Positions 1-8,068 of a stretch of 19,886 bases of DNA are shown one piece after another. The first letter of the stretch is position 1. The number at the start of each line of letters is the position of its first letter. The DNA is from an uncultured Clostridia bacterium (GTDB lineage: Bacteria; Bacillota; Clostridia; TANB77; CAG-508). The position numbers and the translations under genes were made by a program. The DNA lies in NCBI GenBank assembly GCA_949077355.1, contig CARUQW010000030.1, positions 1 through 19,886 on the forward strand, in the 5' to 3' direction. The notes under the pieces are model-generated. The model saw only the letters and a program-made list of their open reading frames with translations. It ran no database searches and was not told the DNA's origin.

Positions 1-84
1 CTATCCAAAGTGGTTAGTTTTGTGCCTGTCCCAAAACTAACCAAAACTAAAACTATTGATGAAATTGAAAAAGGGATAATAAAA
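1..84 (+). repeat. Direct repeat copy 1 (left flank of prepilin-like cassette)
   Basis: This stretch recurs at 873-950 in the same orientation. The differences seen are a 6-base insertion in this copy (after position 46) and one substitution near its end. It contains a 31-nt unit at 12-42 with self-complementary arms (GGTTAGTTTTG / CAAAACTAACC) around an asymmetric core GTGCCTGTCC. It starts at the window edge, so the true left boundary is unknown. The two copies bracket the gene at 188-829, so recombination between them could delete that gene. Confidence 0.85.
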
Positions 85-127
85 AGGCAAGCTCCTATTG
101 TTCTATTATAAAAAGCAAAAAATGCTA

Positions 128-156
128 TTGAACAAAAGAAAAAGAAAAGATATAAT
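128..156 (+). promoter_or_regulatory. Predicted sigma-A promoter of the prepilin-like gene
   Basis: TTGAAC (128-133) and TATAAT (151-156) are separated by 17 bases. Transcription would start near 163, about 25 bases before the start codon. An AAGGAGG ribosome binding site lies at 174-180. The promoter lies inside the interval bracketed by the direct repeats, so the cassette carries its own promoter. Confidence 0.7.
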
Positions 157-187
157 AGTGATAGAATAATACAAAGGAGGAGCAAAA

Positions 188-829
188 ATGAAATACAAAC
201 AAGAAAAGCCACAGGGAATCACATTAATTGCATTAGTGATAACGATTATTGTTTTATTGATTTTAGCAGCTGTTTCAGTTGTGACTTTAACAGGACAAAA
301 TGGATTATTAAATAAAGCAGAGATTGCAAGAAGAAACACAAATATAGAAGAAACGAAAGAAAGAATTAAATTAGAATTAGCAGGAGCTATAAATGAGGAG
401 AATACTAATTATACCAATCAAGATGTAATAAAAGCGATAGAAAAAATTACTGGAAATAAAGTAGAAGAAAATGCGCCAGTAGTCAAAAGTGATAAAGGAA
501 ATGACATTGATATTTCAGACTTTTGGATAAAGGAGGAAATAAAAGAAGATACGAAATACTATTTTACTATCAATGGTATAAAATGTTATTTTACAGACAA
601 AGATGCCGGATTCACATACAATTCATCTGGAGATGCTATGTTTTATTTTGATGAATGGTTAAATCATCATGTATCCGAAGTTTCTTGTACCAAGCTTTGG
701 GATGAAACATGCCAAGTATTAGATAAAGGGGAAATGGTGGATATGATTGACTACCATACTCTTCGTAAAGAAGGGAGTGTTTTGTATATTACCATTCAAG
801 ATTTGGAAAAAAGGATTTATTATGAGTAA
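188..829 (+). CDS. Prepilin-like secreted/surface protein
   Basis: A 213-residue protein. Residues 10-36 form a type IV pilin-like N-terminus: a short basic leader, Gly, then ITLIALVITI and a long hydrophobic helix ending near GQNGLL. Type IV prepilins usually have Glu at mature position 5, and here the position is Ala, so this is a pseudopilin-like or non-canonical prepilin. This N-terminus is common in families of surface proteins of uncultured Clostridia. The remainder is mostly charged, with no domain I recognise, and has two Cys residues in its C-terminal half (in SCTKLW and ETCQV). The start is well supported by AAGGAGG seven bases upstream and a strong promoter. The gene sits between the direct repeats and just upstream of plsX, where rpmF is usual in related genomes, which suggests a later insertion. 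No prepilin peptidase is present in the window. Function unknown. Confidence 0.8.
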   Translation: MKYKQEKPQGITLIALVITIIVLLILAAVSVVTLTGQNGLLNKAEIARRNTNIEETKERIKLELAGAINEENTNYTNQDVIKAIEKITGNKVEENAPVVKSDKGNDIDISDFWIKEEIKEDTKYYFTINGIKCYFTDKDAGFTYNSSGDAMFYFDEWLNHHVSEVSCTKLWDETCQVLDKGEMVDMIDYHTLRKEGSVLYITIQDLEKRIYYE

Positions 830-840
830 ATGATTGTGGT

Positions 841-921
841 TAGTTTTGGTTAGTTTTGGGACAGGCACACAGCTATCCAAAGTGGTTAGTTTTGTGCCTG
901 TCCCAAAACTAACCAAAACTA
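841..921. repeat. Long palindromic REP/MITE-like element with GGGACAGGCAC ends
   Basis: Two perfectly complementary 28-nt arms (841-868 and 894-921) flank a 25-nt loop. The arms contain GGTTAGTTTTGGGACAGGCAC and its reverse complement. The element begins 11 bases after the stop codon of the prepilin-like gene and could fold into a very stable hairpin that ends transcription, although no T-run follows it. Sequences with GTGCCTGTCCC cores are, from general knowledge, common as dispersed palindromes in bacterial genomes and may be moved by REP-associated (Y1) transposases. No transposase is in this window, so the mobility mechanism is inferred. Confidence 0.8.
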
Positions 922-950
922 TTGATGAAATTGAAAAAGAGATAATAAAA
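873..950 (+). repeat. Direct repeat copy 2 (right flank of prepilin-like cassette)
   Basis: Nearly identical to positions 1-84, including the palindromic unit (here 884-914) and the non-palindromic tail that follows it. It overlaps the right arm of the palindrome at 894-921. Because the tail is also duplicated, the pair is not just two independent copies of the short palindrome; a segmental duplication or cassette insertion is more likely. Confidence 0.85.
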
Positions 951-953
951 TAC

Positions 954-982
954 TTGCTTTTTTTCAGAAAGAATAATAAAAT
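954..982 (+). promoter_or_regulatory. Predicted promoter of plsX
   Basis: TTGCTT (954-959) and TAAAAT (977-982) are spaced by 17 bases, just downstream of the repeat. The GGAGG ribosome binding site follows at 1021-1025. No convincing FapR-type operator was seen. Confidence 0.5.
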
Positions 983-1030
983 ATAGATATTGAAAATATA
1001 ATGAAATAGACAAGGCTTAGGAGGATATAA

Positions 1031-2044
1031 ATGAAGATACTATTAGATGCTATGGGGGGAGATAATGCACCAGATGCGAATATTAAAGGTGCAGTAAATG
1101 CGATTCATAAAATAAAGGCAGAAGTGATATTGATTGGAAAAGAAGAAGTAATTCGAAGTAAAGTAAAAGAATTTTATGGAAAAGAAATTGAGGAAATATC
1201 AGAACGATTAAAAATAAGAAATGCAACAGAAACAATTGAAATGGAAGATACTCCAACAGTTGCTATAAAACATAAAAAGGATTCTTCTATGGTAGTTGGT
1301 TTTAAAATGCTAAAAGAGAATGAAGGCGATGTATTTATTTCGGCAGGAAATTCGGGAGCCTTATTAACAGGAGCAACTTTGTTAGTAGGAAGAATTAAAG
1401 GAATTGATAGACCAGCCTTAGCAGGAATTTTACCAGCTTATAAAAGTCAATTATTACTAATTGATGCAGGTTCCAATACGAATTGTAAGCCAATTAACTT
1501 ATTACAGTTTGCACAAATGTCTAGCATTTATTTACGAAATACTTATGGAATTCAAAATCCAGCCATTGGATTGTTAAATATTGGTACAGAAGAGACAAAA
1601 GGAAATGAGTTAGTGAGGGAAAGCTATAAACTGTTAAAAGAAAAAGCAGAAGAATTAAATATTAATTTTGTTGGTAATGTAGAAGGAAGGGATGCTTTTT
1701 CTGGTGAAATCGATGCTATTGTAGCAGACGGATTTACTGGTAATGTATTTTTGAAAACAACCGAAGGATTAGGAAAATTTGTAAAAAAATCATTAACAGA
1801 AAGTTTTACCAAAAATTTATTAGCTAAAATTTTTGCAATACCAGCCTTACCAGCAATTAAAAGATTTTCTAAAACAATGGATTATAAGTCTTATGGTGGA
1901 GCTTTATTTTTAGGAGTGAAGAAACCAGTAGTAAAAGCTCATGGTAGTAGTGATGCACTATTATTTGAATATACACTTATACAAGCTGAAAAATTTGTAG
2001 AGAATAAAGCTGTTGATAAAATGATCGAAGAATTTGAAAAATAA
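1031..2044 (+). CDS. plsX: Phosphate acyltransferase PlsX
   Basis: A 337-residue protein of the usual family length. PlsX converts acyl-ACP and phosphate to acyl-phosphate, the donor for glycerol-3-phosphate acylation by PlsY, so it links fatty-acid to phospholipid synthesis at the membrane. Recognisable features are the N-terminal DAMGGDNAP signature, the SAGNSGALL segment, the LLNIGTEETKGNE segment and the VADGFTGNVFLKT segment. The start ATG follows GGAGG by five bases. acpP follows, as in many Firmicutes, with a separate promoter. No frameshift or missing motif was seen. Confidence 0.97.
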   Translation: MKILLDAMGGDNAPDANIKGAVNAIHKIKAEVILIGKEEVIRSKVKEFYGKEIEEISERLKIRNATETIEMEDTPTVAIKHKKDSSMVVGFKMLKENEGDVFISAGNSGALLTGATLLVGRIKGIDRPALAGILPAYKSQLLLIDAGSNTNCKPINLLQFAQMSSIYLRNTYGIQNPAIGLLNIGTEETKGNELVRESYKLLKEKAEELNINFVGNVEGRDAFSGEIDAIVADGFTGNVFLKTTEGLGKFVKKSLTESFTKNLLAKIFAIPALPAIKRFSKTMDYKSYGGALFLGVKKPVVKAHGSSDALLFEYTLIQAEKFVENKAVDKMIEEFEK

Positions 2045-2092
2045 AAGATTTTCGACTCATTAGTACAAAATAGAAATATTTTTAGAATATAC

Positions 2093-2121
2093 TTGACAAA
2101 TAGAAAAACATATAATATAAA
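2093..2121 (+). promoter_or_regulatory. Predicted sigma-A promoter of acpP
   Basis: A consensus TTGACA (2093-2098) is followed after 17 bases by TATAAA (2116-2121). The overlapping TATAAT at 2111-2116 would leave only a 12-base spacer and is less likely to be the -10 element. The predicted transcript starts near 2128 and has an AGGAGGTGA ribosome binding site. Confidence 0.7.
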
Positions 2122-2173
2122 TGAAATATGAATAAGTCATTTACAAACTTGAGAGGAGGTGAACTCGAATCGT

Positions 2174-2416
2174 ATGAGTTCAGAAGAAGTATTAGAAAAA
2201 GTAAAAGGAATTATTGTTGAACAATTAGGTGTTACAGATACAGCTGTAACAATGGAAGCATCATTTATTGATGATTTAGGAGCTGATTCATTAGACATCG
2301 TTGAATTAGTTATGGCATTAGAAGAAGAATTTGATATAGAAATTCCTGACAATGATGCAGAAAAAGTAGTAACAGTAGGAGATGTAGTTGACTATATAAA
2401 AGAAAATGTAAAATAA
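2174..2416 (+). CDS. acpP: Acyl carrier protein
   Basis: An 80-residue acidic protein that carries growing acyl chains on 4'-phosphopantetheine. The attachment serine lies in the LGADSLDIVELVM motif, in the usual place near residue 38. The four-helix family pattern is evident (FIDDLGADSLD, EEEFDIEIPD, VGDVVDYIKE). I chose ATG 2174 because AGGAGGTGA lies 11 bases upstream. A GTG at 2159 is in frame but falls inside the ribosome binding site itself. Downstream lies a bidirectional terminator shared with the converging carboxypeptidase gene. Confidence 0.97.
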   Translation: MSSEEVLEKVKGIIVEQLGVTDTAVTMEASFIDDLGADSLDIVELVMALEEEFDIEIPDNDAEKVVTVGDVVDYIKENVK

Positions 2417-2423
2417 AAAATGA

Positions 2424-2453
2424 AAGCCAATAATATGAAAATATTATTGGCTT
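2424..2453. terminator. Bidirectional terminator between acpP and the carboxypeptidase gene
   Basis: A 13-bp perfect stem (AAGCCAATAATAT with its complement) is closed by a GAAA tetraloop. On the minus strand it is followed by a T-rich run (TTTCATTTTTT), and on the plus strand by a weaker T-rich stretch. It sits between two converging genes, as expected of a shared terminator. Confidence 0.85.
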
Positions 2454-2470
2454 AATGTTATTTTAGAAGA

Positions 2471-3718
2471 TTAAAACACGGAGCTTTCCAATTGATAAGG
2501 ATAATCTTTAAAAAAACCTAGCATATAGTCAAATATAGAAGTTTTTCGAATAGAAGAATTTGATAAAATATCAAATTCTGCAATTATACTATCTTGAGAA
2601 GAAATTATTAATTTACCCAGCCAATCATCCTTATGGATAGGAGCTTGTAAATAAGGGGAAATGCTTGGATTAGCTCTTATGCTAGGAATCAGTTCTTTCT
2701 TGATAGGAATGGTAGATATTTTATCGAAGTCAGAATTTAGTTTTATTTCTAATTTATTAGAAATGCCTTTATGAATAGAAAAATAATTTTTGTGCTGGTT
2801 TTGCCAATCTATAATAGCGTTAGAGGCAAAATCTTTCAGATTAAAATATTCATAAGTTTTAAAAGTATATTCAATTAGTTTAATACTATCTTTTGTTCTA
2901 AAATTTTTAGTATCAGCTCCTAATACAACACAAATAATATCCATATCCCCCCTTTTGCAAGCAGTAACCAAACAACGATTAGCTCCATTGGTAAAACCTG
3001 TTTTAATGCCATACACACCATTTAGATTTCCTAATAATTCATTCGTATTAGATAACGTTTTAGGGTATCCATTAATGGTTATGGTATAATTTTTAGTTCC
3101 AACAATATTAAAAAAAGTAGGATTCTTTAAGGCAAAATTTGAAAGAAGTGCCAATTCATAAGCTGTTGTATAATGTCCATCAGAATCTAAACCATGGGGG
3201 GATTCAAAATGAGAATTGGTTAGTCCTAGCTCTTGTGCCTTTTGATTCATTAAGTTAGAAAATTCAGGGACTGTGCCAGCAATACTCTCAGCTAAGCACA
3301 CGGCAGCGTCATTTCCAGAACATAGCATTAACCCATATAATAAATCACGAATTGTAATTTTATCACCCGTTTTTAAGCCCAATCGAGAACCACCTGTTCC
3401 AGCAGCTTTTTTAGAAGCTTCTACGGTAGTATCTAAGGAAGAATTTTCGAGAACAACAAGAGCAGTCATGATTTTTGTAGTAGAAGCCATCTTTACTTTG
3501 TTTTTTTCATTTTTTCCATACAAGATGGTATTAGAGTTTCTATCTAATACCACACAAGAACGAGAATTTACATCTGGAATTTCATTGGATTGTGCAGATG
3601 TGTCTATTTCTGCATTGACATCTATACTTTCATCTTCTATATCATCACAAAATGATAGGGTGCTTATTTGAATCATAAAAATAAATAAAATAAATAGTTT
3701 ATATAAAAATTTTTTCAT
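2471..3718 (-). CDS. Secreted D-alanyl-D-alanine carboxypeptidase (S11 family, PBP5/DacF-like)
   Basis: A 415-residue penicillin-binding protein that trims the terminal D-Ala from peptidoglycan stem peptides outside the membrane. It has an N-terminal signal peptide (residues 1-24) and a low-complexity acidic linker. The catalytic triad motifs of the S11 family are SxxK at 79-82 (STTK), SGN at 134-136 and KTG at 239-241. The C-terminal third matches the PBP5 C-terminal beta domain and ends in a probable amphipathic membrane-binding helix (near SIFDYMLGFFKDY). The start is preceded by GAGGTG. In spore formers this family includes the vegetative DacA and the spore-cortex DacF and DacB proteins; the sequence alone does not tell me which one this is. 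Confidence 0.93.
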   Translation of the reverse strand: MKKFLYKLFILFIFMIQISTLSFCDDIEDESIDVNAEIDTSAQSNEIPDVNSRSCVVLDRNSNTILYGKNEKNKVKMASTTKIMTALVVLENSSLDTTVEASKKAAGTGGSRLGLKTGDKITIRDLLYGLMLCSGNDAAVCLAESIAGTVPEFSNLMNQKAQELGLTNSHFESPHGLDSDGHYTTAYELALLSNFALKNPTFFNIVGTKNYTITINGYPKTLSNTNELLGNLNGVYGIKTGFTNGANRCLVTACKRGDMDIICVVLGADTKNFRTKDSIKLIEYTFKTYEYFNLKDFASNAIIDWQNQHKNYFSIHKGISNKLEIKLNSDFDKISTIPIKKELIPSIRANPSISPYLQAPIHKDDWLGKLIISSQDSIIAEFDILSNSSIRKTSIFDYMLGFFKDYPYQLESSVF

Positions 3719-3741
3719 AATTCACCTCTTATTTAATCATA

Positions 3742-3760
3742 TAAAAAAAATTTTTTTTTA
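3742..3760. other. A8-T9 homopolymer junction upstream of the carboxypeptidase gene
   Basis: Eight A followed by nine T, flanked by TCATA and ATGA so that the whole is nearly palindromic. It lies 25-40 bases upstream of the carboxypeptidase start, on the promoter side. Such A-tract/T-tract junctions are intrinsically rigid or bent and could influence promoter activity. No clear -35/-10 pair for the minus-strand gene was identified around it. Confidence 0.5.
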
Positions 3761-3842
3761 TGATTGATTTTCTTATTATGTAACAATAATTTGCTGAAAA
3801 ACTACGGAAATAAAGAAAACAAAAAATAATAAACATAAAATC

Positions 3843-3871
3843 TTGATTTTATAGTAGAAATGTAATATAAT
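3843..3871 (+). promoter_or_regulatory. Predicted distal promoter of the adhesin leader
   Basis: TTGATT (3843-3848) and TATAAT (3866-3871) with a 17-base spacer predict transcription from near 3878. That gives a leader of about 170 bases ahead of the adhesin start. A second candidate promoter lies at 3976-4003, so the leader could be included or skipped depending on which promoter fires. Confidence 0.6.
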
Positions 3872-3883
3872 TGTAATGTAGGG

Positions 3884-3940
3884 ACTTTGCAAAAAGTGAA
3901 TATTCGTAAATAATACTTCCGTAAGGAGGAAAAAACGAAT
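3884..3940 (+). promoter_or_regulatory. Structured leader RNA upstream of the adhesin gene
   Basis: Two hairpins with GNRA tetraloops are visible. ACTTT-GCAA-AAAGT occupies 3884-3897. CTTCC-GTAA-GGAGG occupies 3916-3929 and is enclosed by an outer ATTCG (3902-3906) / CGAAT (3936-3940) helix. The GGAGG is a perfect Shine-Dalgarno core with no start codon at a suitable distance, so it appears to serve structure rather than translation. I do not recognise a known riboswitch class. The downstream gene is a surface adhesin, a common target of second-messenger riboswitches, but that link is only contextual. Confidence 0.4.
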
Positions 3941-3975
3941 AAAAAAGGATACAAAAATAACTAAAAAAAGCCCTA

Positions 3976-4003
3976 TTGACTTAAAGAAAAAAAAGTGTAA
4001 AAT
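3976..4003 (+). promoter_or_regulatory. Predicted proximal promoter of the adhesin gene
   Basis: TTGACT (3976-3981) and TAAAAT (3998-4003) with a 16-base spacer predict a start near 4010, which removes the structured leader from the transcript. AAGGAG copies follow at 4013 and 4032. Confidence 0.5.
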
Positions 4004-4046
4004 AAGATACAGAAGGAGAATTTATAAATTGAAGGAGAGAATTAAC

Positions 4047-7000
4047 ATGAACTTGAAAAAAGTGCTATTGAGTGTAATAACAATTGTGATGCTAGTAATG
4101 GTAATAGGATTGCCAAGTATGACTTATGCTGCGATATTACCAGCAGGAGAAGAAAAATACATGGGTATCATTGAATTAATGACAAATGATACACCTAATA
4201 TGGGCTATGCCATTAACAAGCCAGGAGAGGCTAATGGAGCAAAGATTTGGAACATTGTAAAATATGGAACAGAAGCATCTACTAATTATACCGATGCTAA
4301 TATCTATTGTGTGAAAGCAGGAGTAGGTTTTACAGAAGTAGATGATATAACAACTGCTAAAAAACCTTATAATGTTTTTTATGATATGAAAAAAGAAAGA
4401 GACTTAATTCAAAAACAGAATGAAGTATTAAGAACATTAGTAGATAATACCATTACTGAAAATGGAAAAACGATTAGTTGTTATAATGCCGTATTAGCAG
4501 TTTTAGATATGATGTATTTACCAGGAGTATCAACAGATGCTGAAAAAACGGAAATTATTAATAAAGTAATTGAACTTGCTATGTATGATGATGATTACGT
4601 AGCTTATAGAGATTATGTTGGATTAATGGAACAAACTGATAAACAATTGACAAAAGATGATATTACTGCAATTCAACAAGCAGTTTTATGGTATTTTACA
4701 AACTACTATAAGAGCAATAAAACACAAAGTAGCTATACAGAAACAACAGAACATGATTTAAAATATGATAAATTAAATGATCGTTCATGGCTTAATTATA
4801 AATTAAAAGATACTGATTATGAATCATTAACAAATTATAGACCAAATGGTTTACAACAACAATATGATGCTGGACAAGCTAGAACTTATCAAGCAGAAAT
4901 TTTATATAAATATATGATAAAAACAGCAAAAGAAAAAGCAGCTGAATATGCCAATGCAAGTTCTATGACAGGTGCCCCTGTAAGAATTGATACAACTACT
5001 TTAGGAAGTTCAATTTCAGGAGAACGTTGTATAATCGGACCAATTCATATGACACAATTAAATGCGACTCCATATACAATTGATTTTAAAGTAAAAAATA
5101 ATGGAACGCAAATTGACTATCAATTAGTAGATGAAACACAAATACCAGTAGGAAAAGATTTTTATATTTCAGTTCCAAAAAATCAAGTAAACAATTTAAC
5201 AATTGATATTACTGTTAATTATAATGAAACAACAATGAAATTATGGGCATCTACTACAAATAATCAAGAACAACCATTAGTAGAAGTAAACAAAGAAAAG
5301 AAATCAGTACCTAAAACCTTAACATTACAACCAGAAGAAAAACCATTTGACTTAGCTTTAAGAAAATATATTACCAAAATAAAAAATGAAGCAGGAGAAA
5401 AAGTTTTAGCAGGAGCAGATGCAAGGGTTCCTAATATTGATGAAAAACCTTTAGAAAATGGAACAACAGCGACTTACAAACATAAAAAAGATCCTGTAAC
5501 AATTAATACAGGTGATGTGGTAACTTATAAAATGACAATTTACAATGAAGGTGAAAAAGCAGGAAGAGCAACAAAAGTAGTAGACCAATTACCAACAGGA
5601 TTAAAATTTAGCAAAATTGTAAGTGGAAACTTTGACTTAGAATCTTATAATGAAACAACCAATACATTAAATTTAGTAAGAAAATCAGGAAATACAACTA
5701 ATTTACCAGCTTATGAAGCAGGCAACTTAGTAAATAATGGTAAAGGTAGTGAAACGATAGAAATTGAATGTATGGTAACAGCAAAGCCAGACAAAGAAAA
5801 TAGTAAAGTATTAACTAATATCGCATGGATTTCAGAAGAAGTTGATGAAGATGGAACCGTTATTACAACTGAAAAGGGAAAAGACAGAGATTCAGAACCA
5901 GCTACCAAACCAACTTGTGACAAAGATAGTATGGCAGATTATAAAGGAAATGGAAATAAAGATGATTTAACAGATTCAGACTACTATTATAAAGGACAAC
6001 AAGATGATGATGACTTTGAAAAATTAGTTTTATTACCAGAAAGCTTTGACTTAGCTTTAAGAAAATTTATTACTGCAGTAAATGATGACCCAGTTGATAA
6101 AAGAATAACAGTTGATGTAAGTAACTTAAATAAAGTAGATGAAAATGGAAACATCATAGCAACAACAGCAAAATACACAGAAAATAAACCACCAGTTAGT
6201 GTTACAAAAGGGGATATTGTAACTTATACGCTTAGAATTTATAATGAAGGAACACTAGATGGTTATGCACAAGAAATAACAGAAGATGTTCCAGATGGAT
6301 TACAATTCTTATGGTCTGAGAAAGAAGGAGAAGAACTAAAAGCGGATACAACTTTAACAGATGCAGAAAAAGAAGCAATTGAATTCAACCAAAAATATTT
6401 ATGGGGAAAATTCGTTTATGATGAGAAAAAAGAAAAGATTATCAAAATTTCTTCTGATTATTTATCAAAAGAAAATGAAGCAACAGTAGGAGGAAACTTA
6501 CTTACTGCATTTGGTAAAAACGATGGAACGAAACAAGAATCAGATCTTAAATACAAAGATATCGCTGTAAAATTCAAGGTTGTTTCTGACGATACAACAG
6601 GAACCATTATTAGAAACGAGGCAGCCATTACAGAAGATTGTGATAAAGATGGAGAACCAGTTGATGATAGAGATTCTCATCCAGAAGATTGGAAAGAACA
6701 TCCAGACCACGAAGATGATGAAGACCATGACTACATTACATTACAAGCATTTGATTTAGCTTTAAGAAAATTTATTGTAGCAGTTAGTAAAGATACAAAA
6801 ATTGAAAATAGCGAATACTTGAAAAAAGAAGATGGGTCTTATACAAGAGAACCAATCGTAGATACATCAAAATTAAATACAGTAGATGAGAATGGAAAAT
6901 TAATTACAACAGCAACTTATAATCACACAAAACAACCATTATTAGTACAACCAAATGATATTGTAGTTTATATGTTAAGAGTATACAATGAAGGTGATGT

Positions 7001-8054
7001 TAATGGTTATGCAGCAGAAATTAAGGATTATTTGCCACCATATTTAGAATTTGTGGATAGTGAATTCAATCAAGAATATGGATGGACAGTGTCTGAAGAT
7101 GGAAGATTAGCAACAACAAAATACCTAGAAAAATCTTTAATTAATAAAACTACCACAGATGAAGATGGAAAAATTGTATTATCATACAAAGAAGTTCCAA
7201 TTATGTGTAAGGTAAGTGCAAACCCTAAAACAAATGAAAACATTACTAATATTGCTGAAATTTCAAAATACTTAGATGAAGACAAAAAACCAGCAAAAGA
7301 TAGAGATTCAGAAGAAGATAATGTAAAACCAAACATTCCTGAAGATAAGGACTTACCAGGATATAAAGATGACGAAACAGGAGATTATATCCCAGGAAAT
7401 GAAGATGATGATGATTTTGAAAAGGTAATTGTAAAGATATTTGATTTAGCATTAAGAAAATGGGTAACACAAGCGATTGTTATTGAAAATGGACAAGAAA
7501 CAGTAACCCAAACTGGACATGATCCATGGGATGATCCAGAAGCAGTTGTAAAAGTAGAATTACACAGAAAGAAATTAAATCAAGTAACTGTTAAATTTAG
7601 ATATTCAATCCGTGTCTATAATCAAGGCGAAATTGAAGGATATGCAAAAGAAATAACAGATTATATACCAGAAGGATTAAAATTTGTAGCAGAAGATAAT
7701 CCAGGATGGAAAGATGAAGGAAACAACATAATTTCTACAAGATTATTAGAAAATACTTTATTACAACCAGGAGAATATGCAGATGTAGAAGTTTTACTAA
7801 CATGGATTAATAATGAAAATAACATGGGTGTTATGACTAATACAGCAGAAATATCAGAAGATTATAATGAATACGATGTACCAGACATAGATTCAACACC
7901 AGATAATCAAAAACCAGGAGAAGATGATATTGACGATGCACCAGTTATGTTATCTATTACAACAGGTCAAGTAAGAATTTACTTTACATTAGGATTCATT
8001 ATCTTAGTAACAATTGCAGGAGGAGTCATCTTAATTAAGAAATTTGTTTTATAA
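4047..8054 (+). CDS. Large thioester-domain surface adhesin with four FDLALRK repeat domains
   Basis: A 1335-residue surface protein. Residues 1-28 are a signal peptide ending TYA. Residues ~30-310 resemble the thioester domains of Gram-positive adhesins: Cys88 in IYCVKAG and the QQAVLWYF motif (Gln210/Gln211, Trp215) are the expected thioester partners, used in this family to bind host amines covalently. Four stalk repeats begin with FDLALRK at residues 434, 667, 902 and 1132. Each contains a GD/ND..VTY..RIYNEG-like strand and ends with a (T/R)N.A.IS/T segment. The conserved Lys and Asn suggest intramolecular isopeptide bonds as in pilin D2-type folds. Asp/Glu-rich linkers join the repeats. 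A membrane helix lies at about 1308-1329, followed by KK; there is no LPxTG, so sortase anchoring is unlikely. A TTG at 4029 is also in frame with a ribosome binding site, but ATG 4047 gives a cleaner signal peptide. Confidence 0.88.
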   Translation: MNLKKVLLSVITIVMLVMVIGLPSMTYAAILPAGEEKYMGIIELMTNDTPNMGYAINKPGEANGAKIWNIVKYGTEASTNYTDANIYCVKAGVGFTEVDDITTAKKPYNVFYDMKKERDLIQKQNEVLRTLVDNTITENGKTISCYNAVLAVLDMMYLPGVSTDAEKTEIINKVIELAMYDDDYVAYRDYVGLMEQTDKQLTKDDITAIQQAVLWYFTNYYKSNKTQSSYTETTEHDLKYDKLNDRSWLNYKLKDTDYESLTNYRPNGLQQQYDAGQARTYQAEILYKYMIKTAKEKAAEYANASSMTGAPVRIDTTTLGSSISGERCIIGPIHMTQLNATPYTIDFKVKNNGTQIDYQLVDETQIPVGKDFYISVPKNQVNNLTIDITVNYNETTMKLWASTTNNQEQPLVEVNKEKKSVPKTLTLQPEEKPFDLALRKYITKIKNEAGEKVLAGADARVPNIDEKPLENGTTATYKHKKDPVTINTGDVVTYKMTIYNEGEKAGRATKVVDQLPTGLKFSKIVSGNFDLESYNETTNTLNLVRKSGNTTNLPAYEAGNLVNNGKGSETIEIECMVTAKPDKENSKVLTNIAWISEEVDEDGTVITTEKGKDRDSEPATKPTCDKDSMADYKGNGNKDDLTDSDYYYKGQQDDDDFEKLVLLPESFDLALRKFITAVNDDPVDKRITVDVSNLNKVDENGNIIATTAKYTENKPPVSVTKGDIVTYTLRIYNEGTLDGYAQEITEDVPDGLQFLWSEKEGEELKADTTLTDAEKEAIEFNQKYLWGKFVYDEKKEKIIKISSDYLSKENEATVGGNLLTAFGKNDGTKQESDLKYKDIAVKFKVVSDDTTGTIIRNEAAITEDCDKDGEPVDDRDSHPEDWKEHPDHEDDEDHDYITLQAFDLALRKFIVAVSKDTKIENSEYLKKEDGSYTREPIVDTSKLNTVDENGKLITTATYNHTKQPLLVQPNDIVVYMLRVYNEGDVNGYAAEIKDYLPPYLEFVDSEFNQEYGWTVSEDGRLATTKYLEKSLINKTTTDEDGKIVLSYKEVPIMCKVSANPKTNENITNIAEISKYLDEDKKPAKDRDSEEDNVKPNIPEDKDLPGYKDDETGDYIPGNEDDDDFEKVIVKIFDLALRKWVTQAIVIENGQETVTQTGHDPWDDPEAVVKVELHRKKLNQVTVKFRYSIRVYNQGEIEGYAKEITDYIPEGLKFVAEDNPGWKDEGNNIISTRLLENTLLQPGEYADVEVLLTWINNENNMGVMTNTAEISEDYNEYDVPDIDSTPDNQKPGEDDIDDAPVMLSITTGQVRIYFTLGFIILVTIAGGVILIKKFVL

Positions 8055-8068
8055 AAAAATGTTGCTAA

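Noticed and set aside
2159..2173. Alternative GTG start of acpP five codons upstream
   Set aside because: The GTG is part of the AGGAGGTGA ribosome binding site of the ATG at 2174.
3273..3671. 132-codon plus-strand open frame inside the carboxypeptidase gene
   Set aside because: It lies opposite conserved SxxK and SGN motif regions of a clear S11 enzyme and has no recognisable protein features.
3742..3760. A8T9 tract as a Rho-independent terminator
   Set aside because: It lies upstream of a gene start between divergent genes and has no GC-containing stem.
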